In this document: positions 36,401 through 48,544 of the stretch, piece by piece | How the letters are laid out: each line of letters opens with the position of its first letter | Numbering within the stretch: position 1 is the stretch's first letter | Assembly: GCA_963277665.1 (NCBI GenBank) | Contig: OY728143.1 | Location: 532,862,394 to 532,926,393 of the forward strand | DNA: 64,000 nucleotides | Direction: 5' to 3' | Source: Viscum album | Lineage: Eukaryota > Streptophyta > Magnoliopsida > Santalales > Viscaceae | Program-made: the position numbers and the translations under genes | Notes under the pieces: model-generated | Told to the model about the DNA's origin: nothing | Database searches by the model: none | The model's input: the letters and a program-made list of their open reading frames with translations, nothing else

Positions 36401-37661
36401 ATATTACCCACTACATTGTATGGATATATATTTCTTCATCCAACCATAAGATAATAATATTTACAAATTCATACATGATGCATAGATTGTTTAAAAATAA
36501 TAAGGGAGAAATAACCCACAGAAAGGATTAGGATTAATAGGGGATTCATAATTCATATTTATTAAAAAATCATGGGGTTCACATATGATTAAAATAATAA
36601 ATATATTATATAAGCATCACCATTGTTGAGATAATATGAAACAACTATTGATGATTCAATGATGTGTTTTGAAATTATTATAATTTTTAAATATTGGTAT
36701 CATTTTTATAAATCAATGTGGAAACATGTATATAAAAAAATTATTATGGGATAATAATTAAATGATATTTATGGAATTCTATATGAATATTCAAATAAAA
36801 AATTATGTGAATGAGGGAAAACTCAAATAAAGGCTGTTGGGCTCTAGATTCCCCTCACCATAAATCTGACTTCTTTTTAACAATTTTCAACACAATGAAT
36901 AATAATCAAAGAAAAATTAAAAAAAGTAATAGAAAATGAATTATGTTAATTTATAACAGTAGTTATCCATTATAACAAACGTTTTATATTTATTAAATTC
37001 AGTTTTTAAAATTTTTAAGTGTTTTAATATCATCTATTCCTTGAAAAGTACATATTTTAATTATATATCACTGTGTTTTTAAATATAACTTTTACATAAG
37101 TATTTCAAATTACAAAATGAAAAACAAATATATATATATATATATTAACATCATAAATAATTTATTTTAACCATATATTGTATTTTTGATAAGAAAAGAA
37201 ATTATAACATCCTCATTAGTGGTGAATCATCACATAGAAAGAAATTTTCTAACAAAAGAGTTTGGGATGTATGGAAATTAAATATGTCACATATATAATA
37301 CCTATAGTAGGTTAAAACAAATAATTAATGTTAAAAAAATAATTTATTATACTTATTTTATTTTGTAATTAATGGGATGAGAAAAAGAGAAAAAATATAT
37401 AATAAAGACCAGATAAATAGATTAAAACATACCCACATCGAAATATGTCTTCTTCTCTATGAGACCAACTACATTGATAATTTGGGTTAGATTTCCTCAG
37501 AATGTAACATTATATTATAAGAGGAAAAATATAGAGTATTTATGTACATCAATTTCATTGTAATTTGAGAGATGTGTGGTTTTCTATGTCAATGGTTTGG
37601 GGTCATTAGAAATTTAGAAGTGGGGTATTTTTAGAATAAAATATTTGAATAATATACTAAA
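33490..37661 (-). repeat. Decayed LTR-like sequence
   Basis: Very A+T-rich. Three landmarks of the long LTRs can be picked out in the minus orientation: GGTTTTGTATCC near 34510 (compare 51130), CATGGTGGTAGTATC near 35600 (compare 51855) and GAATTGCTCAGTCAGAGG near 36090 (compare 24550). Their order suggests two partial LTRs. There is no coding and no clear boundary. Confidence 0.3.
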
Positions 37662-40600
37662 TTCAAGGACACAGACTTAAACATTTCATAATATTAAATT
37701 AAACAAATAATTCACATTGAGGATCTTTTCAGGTTTAGAGTTCTAGAGAATTAAGACATAACTATTACATATCAAAAGATTATGAAGTAGACACTTCTAC
37801 ACAGTTTCCATTTTTTTTATAAAATAAATACTCTTGAAAAAAAGATTCATGTGTATTTCCAGGTTTTAGACATCATGACATTTCCTTGATCTCATCCTTT
37901 ACCCTATTAATTATTCGGTCCTATGAAAACATTTCAAAACATGGGATGAGCATAAAAATCTCAGTAAGGGTTATAAAAAAAATAATGAAAACATTTGTTT
38001 GTAAAGACATACAAAACATGCAAACTTTTACTTAACTCATGAAATCATAAGATTTTATTAATAACACATAGAAATCCAAAATCATAAAGGTAACTTGTGG
38101 CATCCATATCATACTTACATTGTAGCTATCAAAGCAACAAATGGAGTTACTTTAAAAAACCCATCATGCTATATTTCCTAAATCTCTTAGGAGAAACATT
38201 CACGTTTACCTCCGTCACGTTACCCAATGCATTGGAGAGATATCTCGGGCTCACCGCATAAGGTTTATCACAAAACAACCTGTATACATAAATAATTTCA
38301 AAGAACCATAAACGATCATAACACATAACATAATAATAAATGAAAGATAACATTTCCACATTATAATAACAAAATATCATTTCAATAGATTGAAATAATA
38401 AATCCATTTTAAAAATGCTTTTCAAAACCAAAATACATAAAAATATTATATTGTATTTATATTTCATTTTAAAAATATTACAGCTAGTTAAGGAAGTCAA
38501 AGATCAAATAATACACATGACGGTTGAAAGGTAGTTGTCACTGCTTATGTTTAAAAAACATTCCATTTTTCATTTAGTAAAATGCTTCTTATAAAAATAT
38601 TCCCTTTTAATGAAATTAAATGTCAAATGGGTTTATAAACCATATTAAATAAAGTCATGTATAAAACTAAATATTCCTCAATGAAAGGAGATTTAAATAG
38701 AGTCCCTTACCTTGTGTCCGACTTGACTCGGTCGTTCTATAATCTCTTTAATAATAAAAAAATTTATTTTCTAGTTTCTTAATAACCTTTTTAAATTTTA
38801 TAATTCCTTTTATATCACTTATTACAATGTTATAAACATTATGTAATCATTTATGTTAATAACATTCATTTTGTCGATATTTGGTACTTGAGTAAAAATT
38901 GAACACCTTATATTTACACGTTTTTCATATGATCAATAGTCCATTATATCCATAATGACATTCATTATTTAGATATAATATATATCATATATATCCAGTA
39001 TATATATATATACTTATAATAGTACATATCATTTGGATGTAAGAAATGAAATGAACCATTCATGGAGATGGTAAGTCGTACGTACGCATGAACGCTACTT
39101 TCATTTCTATTTATTAGTTAAATGGAAATAAAACATAATGAGACTTAGTTATATTATAATTACAGTATAATCTGATACGTAATATCATATATAATATCAT
39201 TAACTCCATCCTTTATACGTCCCACATATGGCACTAACGAGTCATATTATTTTAAGGGGGTGGTAGTCTGCACTTCCACTAATGAGATTATCGCATTTAC
39301 CCATAATGGAAACCTTAAAGGAATGATATAAATGAAAATTAGAGAATCATAAAGAGAAAAAAACATAATATATACCATATATTAATAAAGTTCCATCATA
39401 ATGGACACCATGAGAGGTGGTAGGAGATAATCGAACAATAATCGTTTCGTGAGGCGTTAGTTTTCCAACCACATGAAACATTATGTTCTTCATCTATTAG
39501 ACAGAGGTGTGTGTAACTGTAGTTAGAATTTCTCTCATAAAAATATCCTAGTATATTGAGGATACTGTTGTTGATAAAAATTATAGGTATAAAAAGAGTT
39601 TAGTGGTTAGAGAAGTAAAATAAAATAAAACAATTTAAGAGAAATCAATACCTTTAATTTGGGTAACTTTCTTTGGTTTAAACCAATAGACATCATGAAG
39701 TGCCTTATGCCTAAGGTAAGGCTTCTAGGGAGAGGTGATGGATGTAGGGAGATTAATTGGGAAGAGGTTGGATGAGCCAATGGGCTTGAGAGGTGTGATC
39801 AATTGGTTATAAGTGGTCTCCTTTTATTAGGGGGAGGAAGGGCTCTTTATGAAAGTGTGAAAATATTAATTTTTATATATAAATATAATATGATTCTGAA
39901 AGCCCATAAATAATTATAGTCGAAGAAAATATTACTAATGGTCTAAATAAAATCATCCAATAGGAATTGGACCAGTTTTGGATAAAATTTTAATTATTAT
40001 AATCTTATTTATTTAAATCATTTATTAATGAGGTAAATTCTGCATCATTAATGTGTCAAAAATAATTTAATTTATTTGATGTCTAAAAATTATAAAAAAA
40101 ATACTATCATGTAATAAATCTTTTTATATTTCTAAATAATATTTATAGTCTAAAAAATGACTTATATAACACCATATATCAATTAATTTACTATAATATT
40201 TTTGTTTGTGTAATTTTTTCCATTACATTAAATTAATTAATCTAAAGTGTAATTTTCTTTCATAAGTCGCTCCATGGGGTCACAAATTCTACCCAAGGAT
40301 TCCCATGCTCGGAGAGTACTCATCCAATAAGGTTATTACAAGTGTCAATGTAATTTTTAATTATTATATTATTCTTTTTACCTTTAATTACCCAATTTAC
40401 CTTTAACGGCGTTAAATAAAAGTCAAAAGTTACTATTCAAAAATTATTATTTTTATCATATTTAAAAAAAATTCATACTAATAAAAACCATGTATGTCAA
40501 ATTTTCGAAATTCAATTCACAGAAGCAGTAAATTTTTATTAAAATGAAAAAGTCGGTTTTTTAACTATTACTATGTTGTTTCACTATCCATCAATAATTC

Positions 40601-41447
40601 AATTTTTTCAGAAAAATACCTAAAATTCAGCCTAAGATATATTTGATATTCCAATCTCAAAAATGATTTTTATTTTTACAAATTAAAAACATAAATGTTT
40701 CATTAATTAATTTTAAAATTAATTCTTGTTGTTAAAACAAATTGCGTGTTTTTATGAAACAATAACTATCAAAAGATTGACAGTTATATGTGTCCAATTT
40801 CAATGTGAAATTAATTAAAATGAAATAAATTGGATTAAATGGTAAATATATATTATAATTACACTTTAAAACCAATTAAAAAGATAATATAACCATACAA
40901 ATAATTTATATTAAAAGTCTCTTTAGAAATAAAATACAATATTTTCACCATTCACTAAAAAATGTACTTTATCGGAAAAATCCAAATAATTTACACAAAG
41001 TAAATTTGGATGTCCCCATTCAAAATAGAGATTTTATTTGGTCAATTATAATATATTAATGTGACCAAAATTATATTTAAATATGTTTCTTCATTAAAAG
41101 GCGGTAAATCAACCTTTTAATGTAATTTATGCTTAATCTGAGAATCATTCACAATTTAAGCCTCTAACTTTTTATTGGATAAATGTATATAAATTTAACA
41201 ATCATGTATAATAATATTGTAGTTTGTTTTGTTCATTCCAAAAAATACAAGGACAATTAGTTTACTACCATTTTAAAATAATAATATTATATTTTTAGTG
41301 TGCATCGTAATATTTCAATGAAACATGTTATTGCGTATCATGTACGCTATCAAACATAACAACCCTTTTGAAGTGAAATTAATATTTAATTAAAAAATAT
41401 TAATAAATATGAAAATACCTTATTATTCATTTACCTGGGATGTTATA
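37662..41447 (-). repeat. E5 3' LTR
   Basis: Left end set by aligning 34 bases with 44130-44163 without a gap. Landmarks in plus order: CTCAGTAAGGG (37960), CCAATGCATTGG palindrome (38223), CCCTTACCTTGTGTCC (38705), CGTACGTACG (39080), GGTGGTAGTC (39262), a TATA-like box (39820) and the end TTACCTGGGATGTTATA. The minus frame 38147-38500 is not conserved in the partner. Confidence 0.88.
39818..39833 (-). promoter_or_regulatory. TATA-like box of E5 3' LTR
   Basis: The minus strand reads CCCTAATAAAAGGAG, located as in the other long LTRs. Confidence 0.5.
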
Positions 41448-41462
41448 TCCATCCCCCCTTTT
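41448..41462 (-). promoter_or_regulatory. E5 polypurine tract
   Basis: The minus strand reads AAAAGGGGGGATGGA directly before the LTR start (TATAACATCCC). Confidence 0.8.
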
Positions 41463-41492
41463 GAAAATTTCATCCTCACAATTTTTATTCAT

Positions 41493-42700
41493 TTATCAAA
41501 ATAAGTGTGGGTATTTATCCCTCATAGCATTTTCAGATTCCCACGTTGTCTCTTCAGTCATATGGTTCTTCCACAAAACCATTACCTGGTGAATTACCTT
41601 ATTCCACAACATGTGATCTTTACTGTTAAGAATATGAAGTGGTTGTTCTTCACAATTGATATTCTCTTCCAACTGAACTACCTTTTTGCTCAAAACATGA
41701 GATGGATCTTGCATATACCTTCTCAACATAGAAACATGAAAAACATTGTGTACCTTGGATAATCATGGAGTCAATGCCACTATGTACGCAACTTATCCAA
41801 CTTTATCCAGAATTTTATAAGTTCATATGAACCTCGGACTCAACTTTCCCTTATTACCAAAACGCAACACACTTTTCCATAGTGAAACTTTGAAAAGACA
41901 TGTTCACCTACATCAAAAGAAAGATCATTCCTCTAGTTATCTGCATAACTTTTCTATATTCTTTCATCTATTGTCATGTTCTTCTGAATCAACCAAACAT
42001 TATCTTCCATATCTTCTACCAATTATGGTCCCATCAGCTTCCTTTCACCTACTTTAGCCCAAAAAGCTGGAGTTGAACAATGATTTCCAAATAATATCTC
42101 AGATAGAGCTATCTGTAAACTAGAATGGAAACTGTTATTATATAAAAAATCAACCGAAGAAATATATTGGTCCCAACTTCCTTGATAATCAAGTGAACAA
42201 GAACATAGCATATCCTCCATGGGCTAAATTGTTCATTCGTGATGCCCACCTGATTGAGGATGAAAAGGTGTACTAAAATTTAATTCTGTACCCAATTACT
42301 TCTGAAGGTATTTCAAATAGATTGAAGTAAACCTAGGATCACAATCATCTACAATGGAAAGGTGAACTCCATTCAAACTGATTATCTCATTAACAAACTA
42401 CTGAGAAATTTCATCTAGAGACAATGTATCTCGAATAGAAAGGAAACGAACAGATTTAGAAAATCGATCAACTACAAAGCTGATTGCATTATTACCTCAA
42501 GATGACTTCGGTAATCCTATAACAAAGTCTATGGATATATTTTCCCATTTCCCATCTATCACTAGTAAAAACTCAATAATCTCTTTCAGTAAATGACACG
42601 CTTCTTTAACCTACTGACAAGTCAAACACATCACAGTAAAATCAACAATATCTCTTTTCATTCCATCCCACCATTAATACTCTCAGAGAACTATGTACAT
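41493..42700 (-). pseudogene. E5 integrase with chromodomain-like tail (broken)
   Basis: Minus-strand order: WENISIDFVIGLPKSS (about 42535) with the first catalytic Asp, VDDCDPRFTS (about 42345) with the second, the Glu in a decayed QSER block (about 42240, HHE then stop), MEDMLCSCSLDYQGSWD and FLYNNSFHSS (42220-42100), KGKLSPRFI (about 41845), HNVFHVSMLRRYM (about 41735) and a 77-residue tail (41729-41496) with VLWKNHMTEETTWE ending KYPHLF and a stop. This is the standard end of chromovirus pol. Stops are scattered throughout; the N-terminal zinc region is hardly readable. Confidence 0.88.
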
Positions 42701-43079
42701 CTTAGTACTACCAGGATGAATAGAAAATGGAGAACTATGAGATTCACATAACAACTCATTATTAAACTGTGAATCCCAAGGAACACATAATATCTTTTTA
42801 AACCACATAACACAATCATTATCAATGTTAAAATAAGGAAACGTACCCTTCTGAACAAACTATACCTTCTTCGGTAACTCACTGTCTTTTTTCTGTGCTT
42901 GCTTTATTCTGTCTGAAAGAGATGATCTCACTTACTTGTGATACAAATCAAAATAATTTTCTGCACCAACATATTTTATTCCTTTGTTTATTAAATAAAA
43001 AACCAAAGTATCTTGTTCCAAATAAAACATGGTTAATGAAGCATTACATTTTCGACACCAAAGCAACTTACAATTTATT

Positions 43080-43480
43080 TACTTTTCCTGAATGGTAAAG
43101 GATTGTGCAATCATAATCCGTGATTAATTCCCACCATCTCCTCAATCTCATGTTCAGTTATGTTTGAGTGAATATATACTTCAAGATTTTGTGATTAGTA
43201 TATATTTCATACCTCACTCCATACAAATGATGCCTCTAAGTTTTTAAAGTAAAAACGACATCAGCAATTTTCAAATCAGGTGTAGGGTAATTTAACTCAT
43301 GTGATTTCAACCGACATGAAGCATAAGCAATTACTTGATCATTATGCATAAGTACATAACCAAGTCTTTTCAACTATGCATTACTATAGATAAAAAAATC
43401 ACCATCTCTGGAAGGCAGTGCCAAATCCAGAGCATTACCAATCATATTTTCAATTTTGGAAAAAAATCATCACATTCTTT
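43080..43480 (-). pseudogene. E5 RNase H (catalytically dead)
   Basis: The frame is clear (YVLMHNDQVIAYAS, HELNYPTPDLKIADVVF, YEIYTNHKILKYIFT, LRRWWELITDYDC). All three inspected catalytic acids are replaced: the first Asp is Asn (IYSNA), the Glu is Lys (DLKIA) and the third Asp is Asn (YTNHK). Each is a single G-to-A change on the coding strand. Confidence 0.88.
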
Positions 43481-43549
43481 TGTCCAAATAAACTTAACAC
43501 CTTTTCGAGTTAACTAAGTCATTGGACTAGATAATAGTTTAAAATTTTC

Positions 43550-43850
43550 ATCAAACCTCTGGTAATAACCTTCCAAACCATAAAATCTACAGATCTAGAT
43601 TATATTTGTGTGTCATGTCCATTCTTTATAAAATTCTGTTTTAGCGGGATCAATAGTTATGCCATTTTTTTGAAATAATTTGACAAATTAATGAAATTTG
43701 GTGTAACCAAAACTCACACTTTCTAAAGATTCTATATAGCTTTTTTTCTTTTATGGTTTGAAAGATAACCCTTAAATGACTTTCATTATATTATTTAAAT
43801 TTAAATTAAACCAAAATATCATCAATGAATACTATCACAAACTTATCACC
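43550..43850 (-). pseudogene. E5 RT C-terminal fragment
   Basis: KFVIVFIDDI at about 43813-43842 is the RT catalytic box with both Asp residues. Downstream, about 43740-43550, the connection region is legible only in short pieces. Upstream RT motifs (SGYHQ, PFGL) are absent. Confidence 0.75.
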
Positions 43851-44112
43851 TGAGTCAACTGATCCATCACTGCAACATACTATTCAATTATGATTCTGAC
43901 CATCTTAGGATACAGATTTGGAAGGTCATTTTCCAATACATTACATCCCATCAAAACTGCCCTATTTTCTATATGAAAACCCATTCTCAACACATAAATC
44001 TCTTAGGGGAAGCAACATGGTAATTTGTAAATTCTATATCATTCCAATGATAACATTAATTAATTTATAGATATTATTTTAACAATACCCTAACTCCTAA
44101 TGTTATATAAAA
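43851..44112. other. E5 junction between RT remnant and primer site
   Basis: About 260 bp with no gag or RT motif. It marks where roughly 2-3 kb of gag, protease and RT has been lost relative to a complete element. Confidence 0.5.
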
Positions 44113-44129
44113 CAAAATATGAAACCAAC
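44113..44129 (-). promoter_or_regulatory. E5 primer-binding site
   Basis: The minus strand reads GTTGGTTTCATATTTTG next to the LTR end; TTGGTTTCA differs from the tRNA-iMet type start by one base. Confidence 0.65.
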
Positions 44130-47100
44130 TATAAGAACTCGACCTTAAAGATTACATAATATTGAATTAAACGAATAATTCACATTGAGGATCTTTTTAG
44201 GTTTAGAGATTTAGTGAATTAAGACATAACTATTACATATAAAAAGATTAGATAGTATGTACTTCAACACAGTTTCCATTTTTTCATAACATAAAAACAC
44301 TTAAAAGAATCATTCTAGTTCCAGGTTTTAGACAACATGGCTTTTAGATGATCCCATCCATGACCCTATTCATCTTTAGGTCCAGTGAAAACATTTCAAA
44401 ACTTGGGATGAGCATAAAATGCTCAGTAATGGTTATTAAAAAAAGAAAACATTTGTTCATAAATACATACAAAACATGAACTCTTTTTCTTACCACATGA
44501 AATCATAAGATATTATGATAAACACCTAGAAATCATAAATCATAAAGGTATCGTGTGACATCCATATCATACATACATTTTAGCCATCACAACAACAAAG
44601 AGAGTTACTTTGGAATACCCATCATAATATATTCCCTAAATATATTAGGAGAAACATTCACGTTTACCTATGTTAGGTTACCCAATGAATTGGAGAGATA
44701 TCTTGGGCTCACCCACCATAGGTTTATCATGGAAGCACCCGTACACATAAATAATTCCCAAGAACCATAAAATAATCATAACACATAAAATAAGAATAAA
44801 CGAAAGATAACATTTTGACATTACAATTAAAAAAATATCATTTCAACATATTGAAATAATAAATCCACTATCAAAATCATATTCAATTCCAAAATACGTA
44901 ATAAGAGTATATGGTATTTATATTTCCTTTAAAAAAATACTATAGCTTGTTAAGTAATCCAAAGATCAAATAATACTCGCGGTGGCGGAAAGGTCGTTGT
45001 CACTGCTTACGTTAAAAAACATTCATTTTTGTCATTTAGTAAAATAATTTTTATAAATATATTCCCTTTGAATGAAATGAAAATTCAAAGGGTTTTATAC
45101 ACCATATAAAATAAAGTTGGGCATAAAACTAAATATTCCTCAATGAATGGAGATTTATACGAAGACCCTTACCTCATGTCCGACTTGACTCAATCATTCT
45201 TTAATCTCATGAATAATAAACTATAGTATATTTCTACTTGCATAAAAACCTTTTTCGAGTTTATAATTCCTTTTATATCACTTATTACCAAGTTATAAAC
45301 ATAATGTAATCATTTAAGTTAATAACGTTCATTTTGTCGATATTTGGTACTTGAGTCAAAAATGAACAACTTATATTTACATGTTTTCCATGCAATCAAT
45401 ATTCCATTATATCCATAATGAAATTCATTATTTAGATATCATATATATCAGATATATCCAATATATATATATACTAATAATAGTACATATCAATTGTAGG
45501 TAGGAAATTAAATGCACCGTTCATGGAGACGGTAAGCCGTACGTACGCATGAACGCAACTTTCATTTCTATTTCTTATTTTAATGGAATTAAAACATAAA
45601 GATACATAGGTATATTATAGTTCTAGTATAATTTAATATGCAATATAATATATAATATCATTAACACTATCCTTTATACATCCCATATATGGCATTAATG
45701 AGTCATATAACATTAAGGGTGCAGTAGTCCGCACTTACTCTAATGCGACTATCTCGTTTACCCGTAATGGAAACCATAAAGGCATCAAATGAATTTAAAT
45801 TAGAAAAAATAAACATAATATATATCATATATAAATACAGTTCAATCATAATGGAAACCATGAGAGGCAGTAGGAGATAATCAAACAATCGTCATTTCGT
45901 GAGGTGTTAGTGTTCCATCCACAAAAATTTTATGTTCCCCATCCATTAGATGGAGGTGTGTGTTAGGGTAGTTCAAATAATTTTCATAACTACATCATAA
46001 TATATTTAGGATATTGGTTTTATTACAAAAAAATGGAATCAATAGAGTTTAGGGGTTGGAGAAGTAAAATAAAAGAAAACAATTTAATAGAAATCGTTAC
46101 CTTTAATTTGGGTAACATCATTTGGTTTGAACCAAAATACATATTGAAGTGAATTTTGCCTAAGTTATGGATTTAGATGGAGGAGAGGGATGTATGGAGC
46201 TTAATTGGGCAGAGTTTTGATGAGCCAAATGGCTTGATTGTTGTTAGGAATTGGTTATAATTGGTCTCCCGTTATAAGTGGGATGAGGGACTCTTTAAGA
46301 AAGTGTGAAAATATTATTTTATTATATAGTGATAATCGGTTTCTAAAGGACCAAAAATCATTATAGTAAAATATTAAATGACTCATGGTCAAAAAAAGTC
46401 ATCTAATAATAATTGGACAGGTTTTGGGTTATATTTTAATCATTATAATCTTCTTTATTTAAATAATTTATTAATGAGGTAATACTACATCATTATTCTG
46501 TCATAAATAATTTAACTTATTCGATATCTAAAAATTATAATACAAATACTATCATGTATTAAATATTTTTAGATTTCTCAAGGATAATTATAGTCTACAA
46601 AAGTACATATATAACACCATATATAAATTAATTTACTAAAAGATTTTTGTTTATGTCATTTTGCTGTTACATTAAATTAATTAATCTAATCTGACATTTT
46701 CTTTCATAAGAGGCTCTATGAAATCCCAAAATCAACCCAAGGATGAAGATGGTCGTCCATTACTCATCTAATAATGGTAGGCCATCTGTTATGGTAATTT
46801 GGAATTATTATCATATTCTTTTTACCTTGAATAACCCTATTTACCTTTAACCTTGGTAAATAAAAGTCAACAGTTACTATTCACCAAAAATTATTTTCAT
46901 CTTATTGAAAAAATTTTACATACTAATAAAAACCATGTATGTCAGATTTTTGAAATTCAATTCATAGAAGTGGTATGATTTCATTTAAATGAAATAGTCA
47001 GTTTTTTTAACTACTGCTAAGCGGTTTCACTATTATTAAAAAATTTGCAGTTTTTCAGAAAAATACAAAAAATTCACCCTATGATATATTTGATATTCTG

Positions 47101-47891
47101 AATTCCAAAATGATGTTTATTTTTTATAATTCAAAACATTCATGTGTGATTAATTAATTTCAAAATTAATTTCCCTTGTTAAAACAAATAGCGTGTTTTA
47201 AATAAAAAATAACTATCATATGATTGACACTTATTTATGTGAAATTTTAAAGTGAAATTAATTCCAATGAACAAAATTGTATTAAATTGTAAAAATATAT
47301 TATAATTACAGTTTAAACCCAATTAAAAAAATAATCTAGAAATATAAATAAATTATATTAAACGGCACTTTTGAAATGAAATACAATATTTTCAATATTC
47401 CTTAAAAAATGAACCTTATCAGATATATTCTAAAACATTACACAATGTAAATTTTTATGCCCCCATTCTAATGAAAGATTTTATTCTTCCAATTAGAATG
47501 TATTAAATTAAAAAAACATCTTTATAGAGGGTTCTCCATCAAATGTCGGTAAATCGACCTTTTAATTTAAATTATGCTTAATATTAGAATCATTCACATT
47601 TTAAGCCTCTAATATTTTATTGGATAAATGTAAATACATTAAAAAATTATGTATAATCATATTGTAGTTAGTGTTGTTCATTCCTACCAACACAATGCCT
47701 AGGAGTTAAATACCATTTAAAATTATAATATTATATTATTATTGCGCAATGTAAGATTTCAAAGAAACATGTTGTTACGTATCGGGTACGCTATCGAACA
47801 TAGAAACACCTATAAAGTAAAATTTATATTTAATTCACAAATATTAATAAAAATGAAAATATATTATTCTTTATTTACCTGGGTTGTTATG
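44130..47891 (-). repeat. E5 5' LTR
   Basis: Partner of 37662-41447 with the same landmarks: CTCAGTAATGG (44430), CCAATGAATTGG (44680), CCCTTACCTCATGTCC (45168), CGTACGTACG (45540), a TATA-like box (46270) and the end TTACCTGGGTTGTTAT. Many single-base differences and small indels show an old insertion. Confidence 0.88.
46268..46282 (-). promoter_or_regulatory. TATA-like box of E5 5' LTR
   Basis: The minus strand reads CACTTATAACGGGAG, at the place equivalent to the box at 39818. Confidence 0.45.
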
Positions 47892-48092
47892 ATATATAAA
47901 TGGTAAACATTACAATAGTGGTACTTTTTACATTATAAATCAATTTTAATAACATGACATGATTTTATGACTTTCAATACAATTATATTTATAAATAATT
48001 TTTTTAATTTAATGGGAATGTGGAAAAATTGATAATGACTATTTTAATAATTAACATTAAATTTTGGACATCGTAATTTTAATTTTAAATTT
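47892..48092. other. Spacer between E5 and the SINE
   Basis: A+T-rich, without a recognisable feature except the left copy of the 14-bp duplication at 48079-48092. Confidence 0.5.
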
Positions 48093-48454
48093 TATTTTTT
48101 AAAGGATGGTGCCGAAGCCTCATTTTTATTATTAAATCAAAGCAAAGTCCTCTTTTAACTGGGTAGAGGGAAACCCATTACATAGCACGAAGGCCTAGTG
48201 GGCTTGTAGCCCATTACAAAGCCCGTAGGCCCAAATTCAAAGGCCAATTCACATTCTATGAATAGTAACCTGCTGCTACAGTACTGCACAGTATCACCAC
48301 CACTACAGTTCCCTGCCACCGCTACAGTACCCGCTGATGAATAGTGCCGCCGCTGCTACAGTATTGCTACAGTACCCTGCGCCCCATGGGTTTTGAACCC
48401 CCATTTTCCATGTAGTATTACGGGGTGCTTACCACTAAGACAGACCCCAACTAC
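48093..48454 (-). mobile_element. Candidate tRNA-derived SINE (362 bp) with 14-bp target duplication
   Basis: The GC-richer insert is bracketed by TTAATTTTAAATTT at 48079-48092 and 48455-48468, a perfect 14-bp direct repeat. On the minus strand its start carries TGTCTTAGTGG (A-box-like) and, 32 bases later, GGTTCAAAACC, a perfect B-box consensus, giving a tRNA-like head. The body has repeated CTGTAGC/TACTGTAG words and the 3' end is A-rich (TTTAAAAAATA). All four features fit a pol III SINE. The duplication is A+T-rich, so chance is possible, and the family is not one I can name. Confidence 0.6.
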
Positions 48455-48468
48455 TTAATTTTAAATTT

Positions 48469-48544
48469 GATAATTATGATTAAATTATTCTAATAAAAAA
48501 TTTATCAAAATAAATTTGATTTTTTAATAGTCATTTATGATGAT
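48469..48544. other. Spacer between the SINE and E6
   Basis: A+T-rich and without a recognisable feature. Confidence 0.4.

Larger units (their letters stand above)
37662..47891 (-). mobile_element. E5: Ty3/gypsy element with 3.8 kb LTRs and truncated pol
   Basis: LTRs of about 3.79 kb (37662-41447) and 3.76 kb (44130-47891) align collinearly. The interior (41448-44129, 2.7 kb) has a polypurine tract on the left and a primer site on the right, so the element is on minus. The interior holds the RT end, RNase H and integrase; gag, protease and most of RT are missing, since the RT catalytic box lies only 280 bp from the primer site. Flanking 5-mers (CTAAA, ATATA) do not match, so no target duplication is seen. 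Confidence 0.88.

Noticed and set aside
37657..47896. Target duplication for E5
   Set aside because: Flanking 5-mers agree at only two of five positions, which is no better than chance in A+T-rich DNA.
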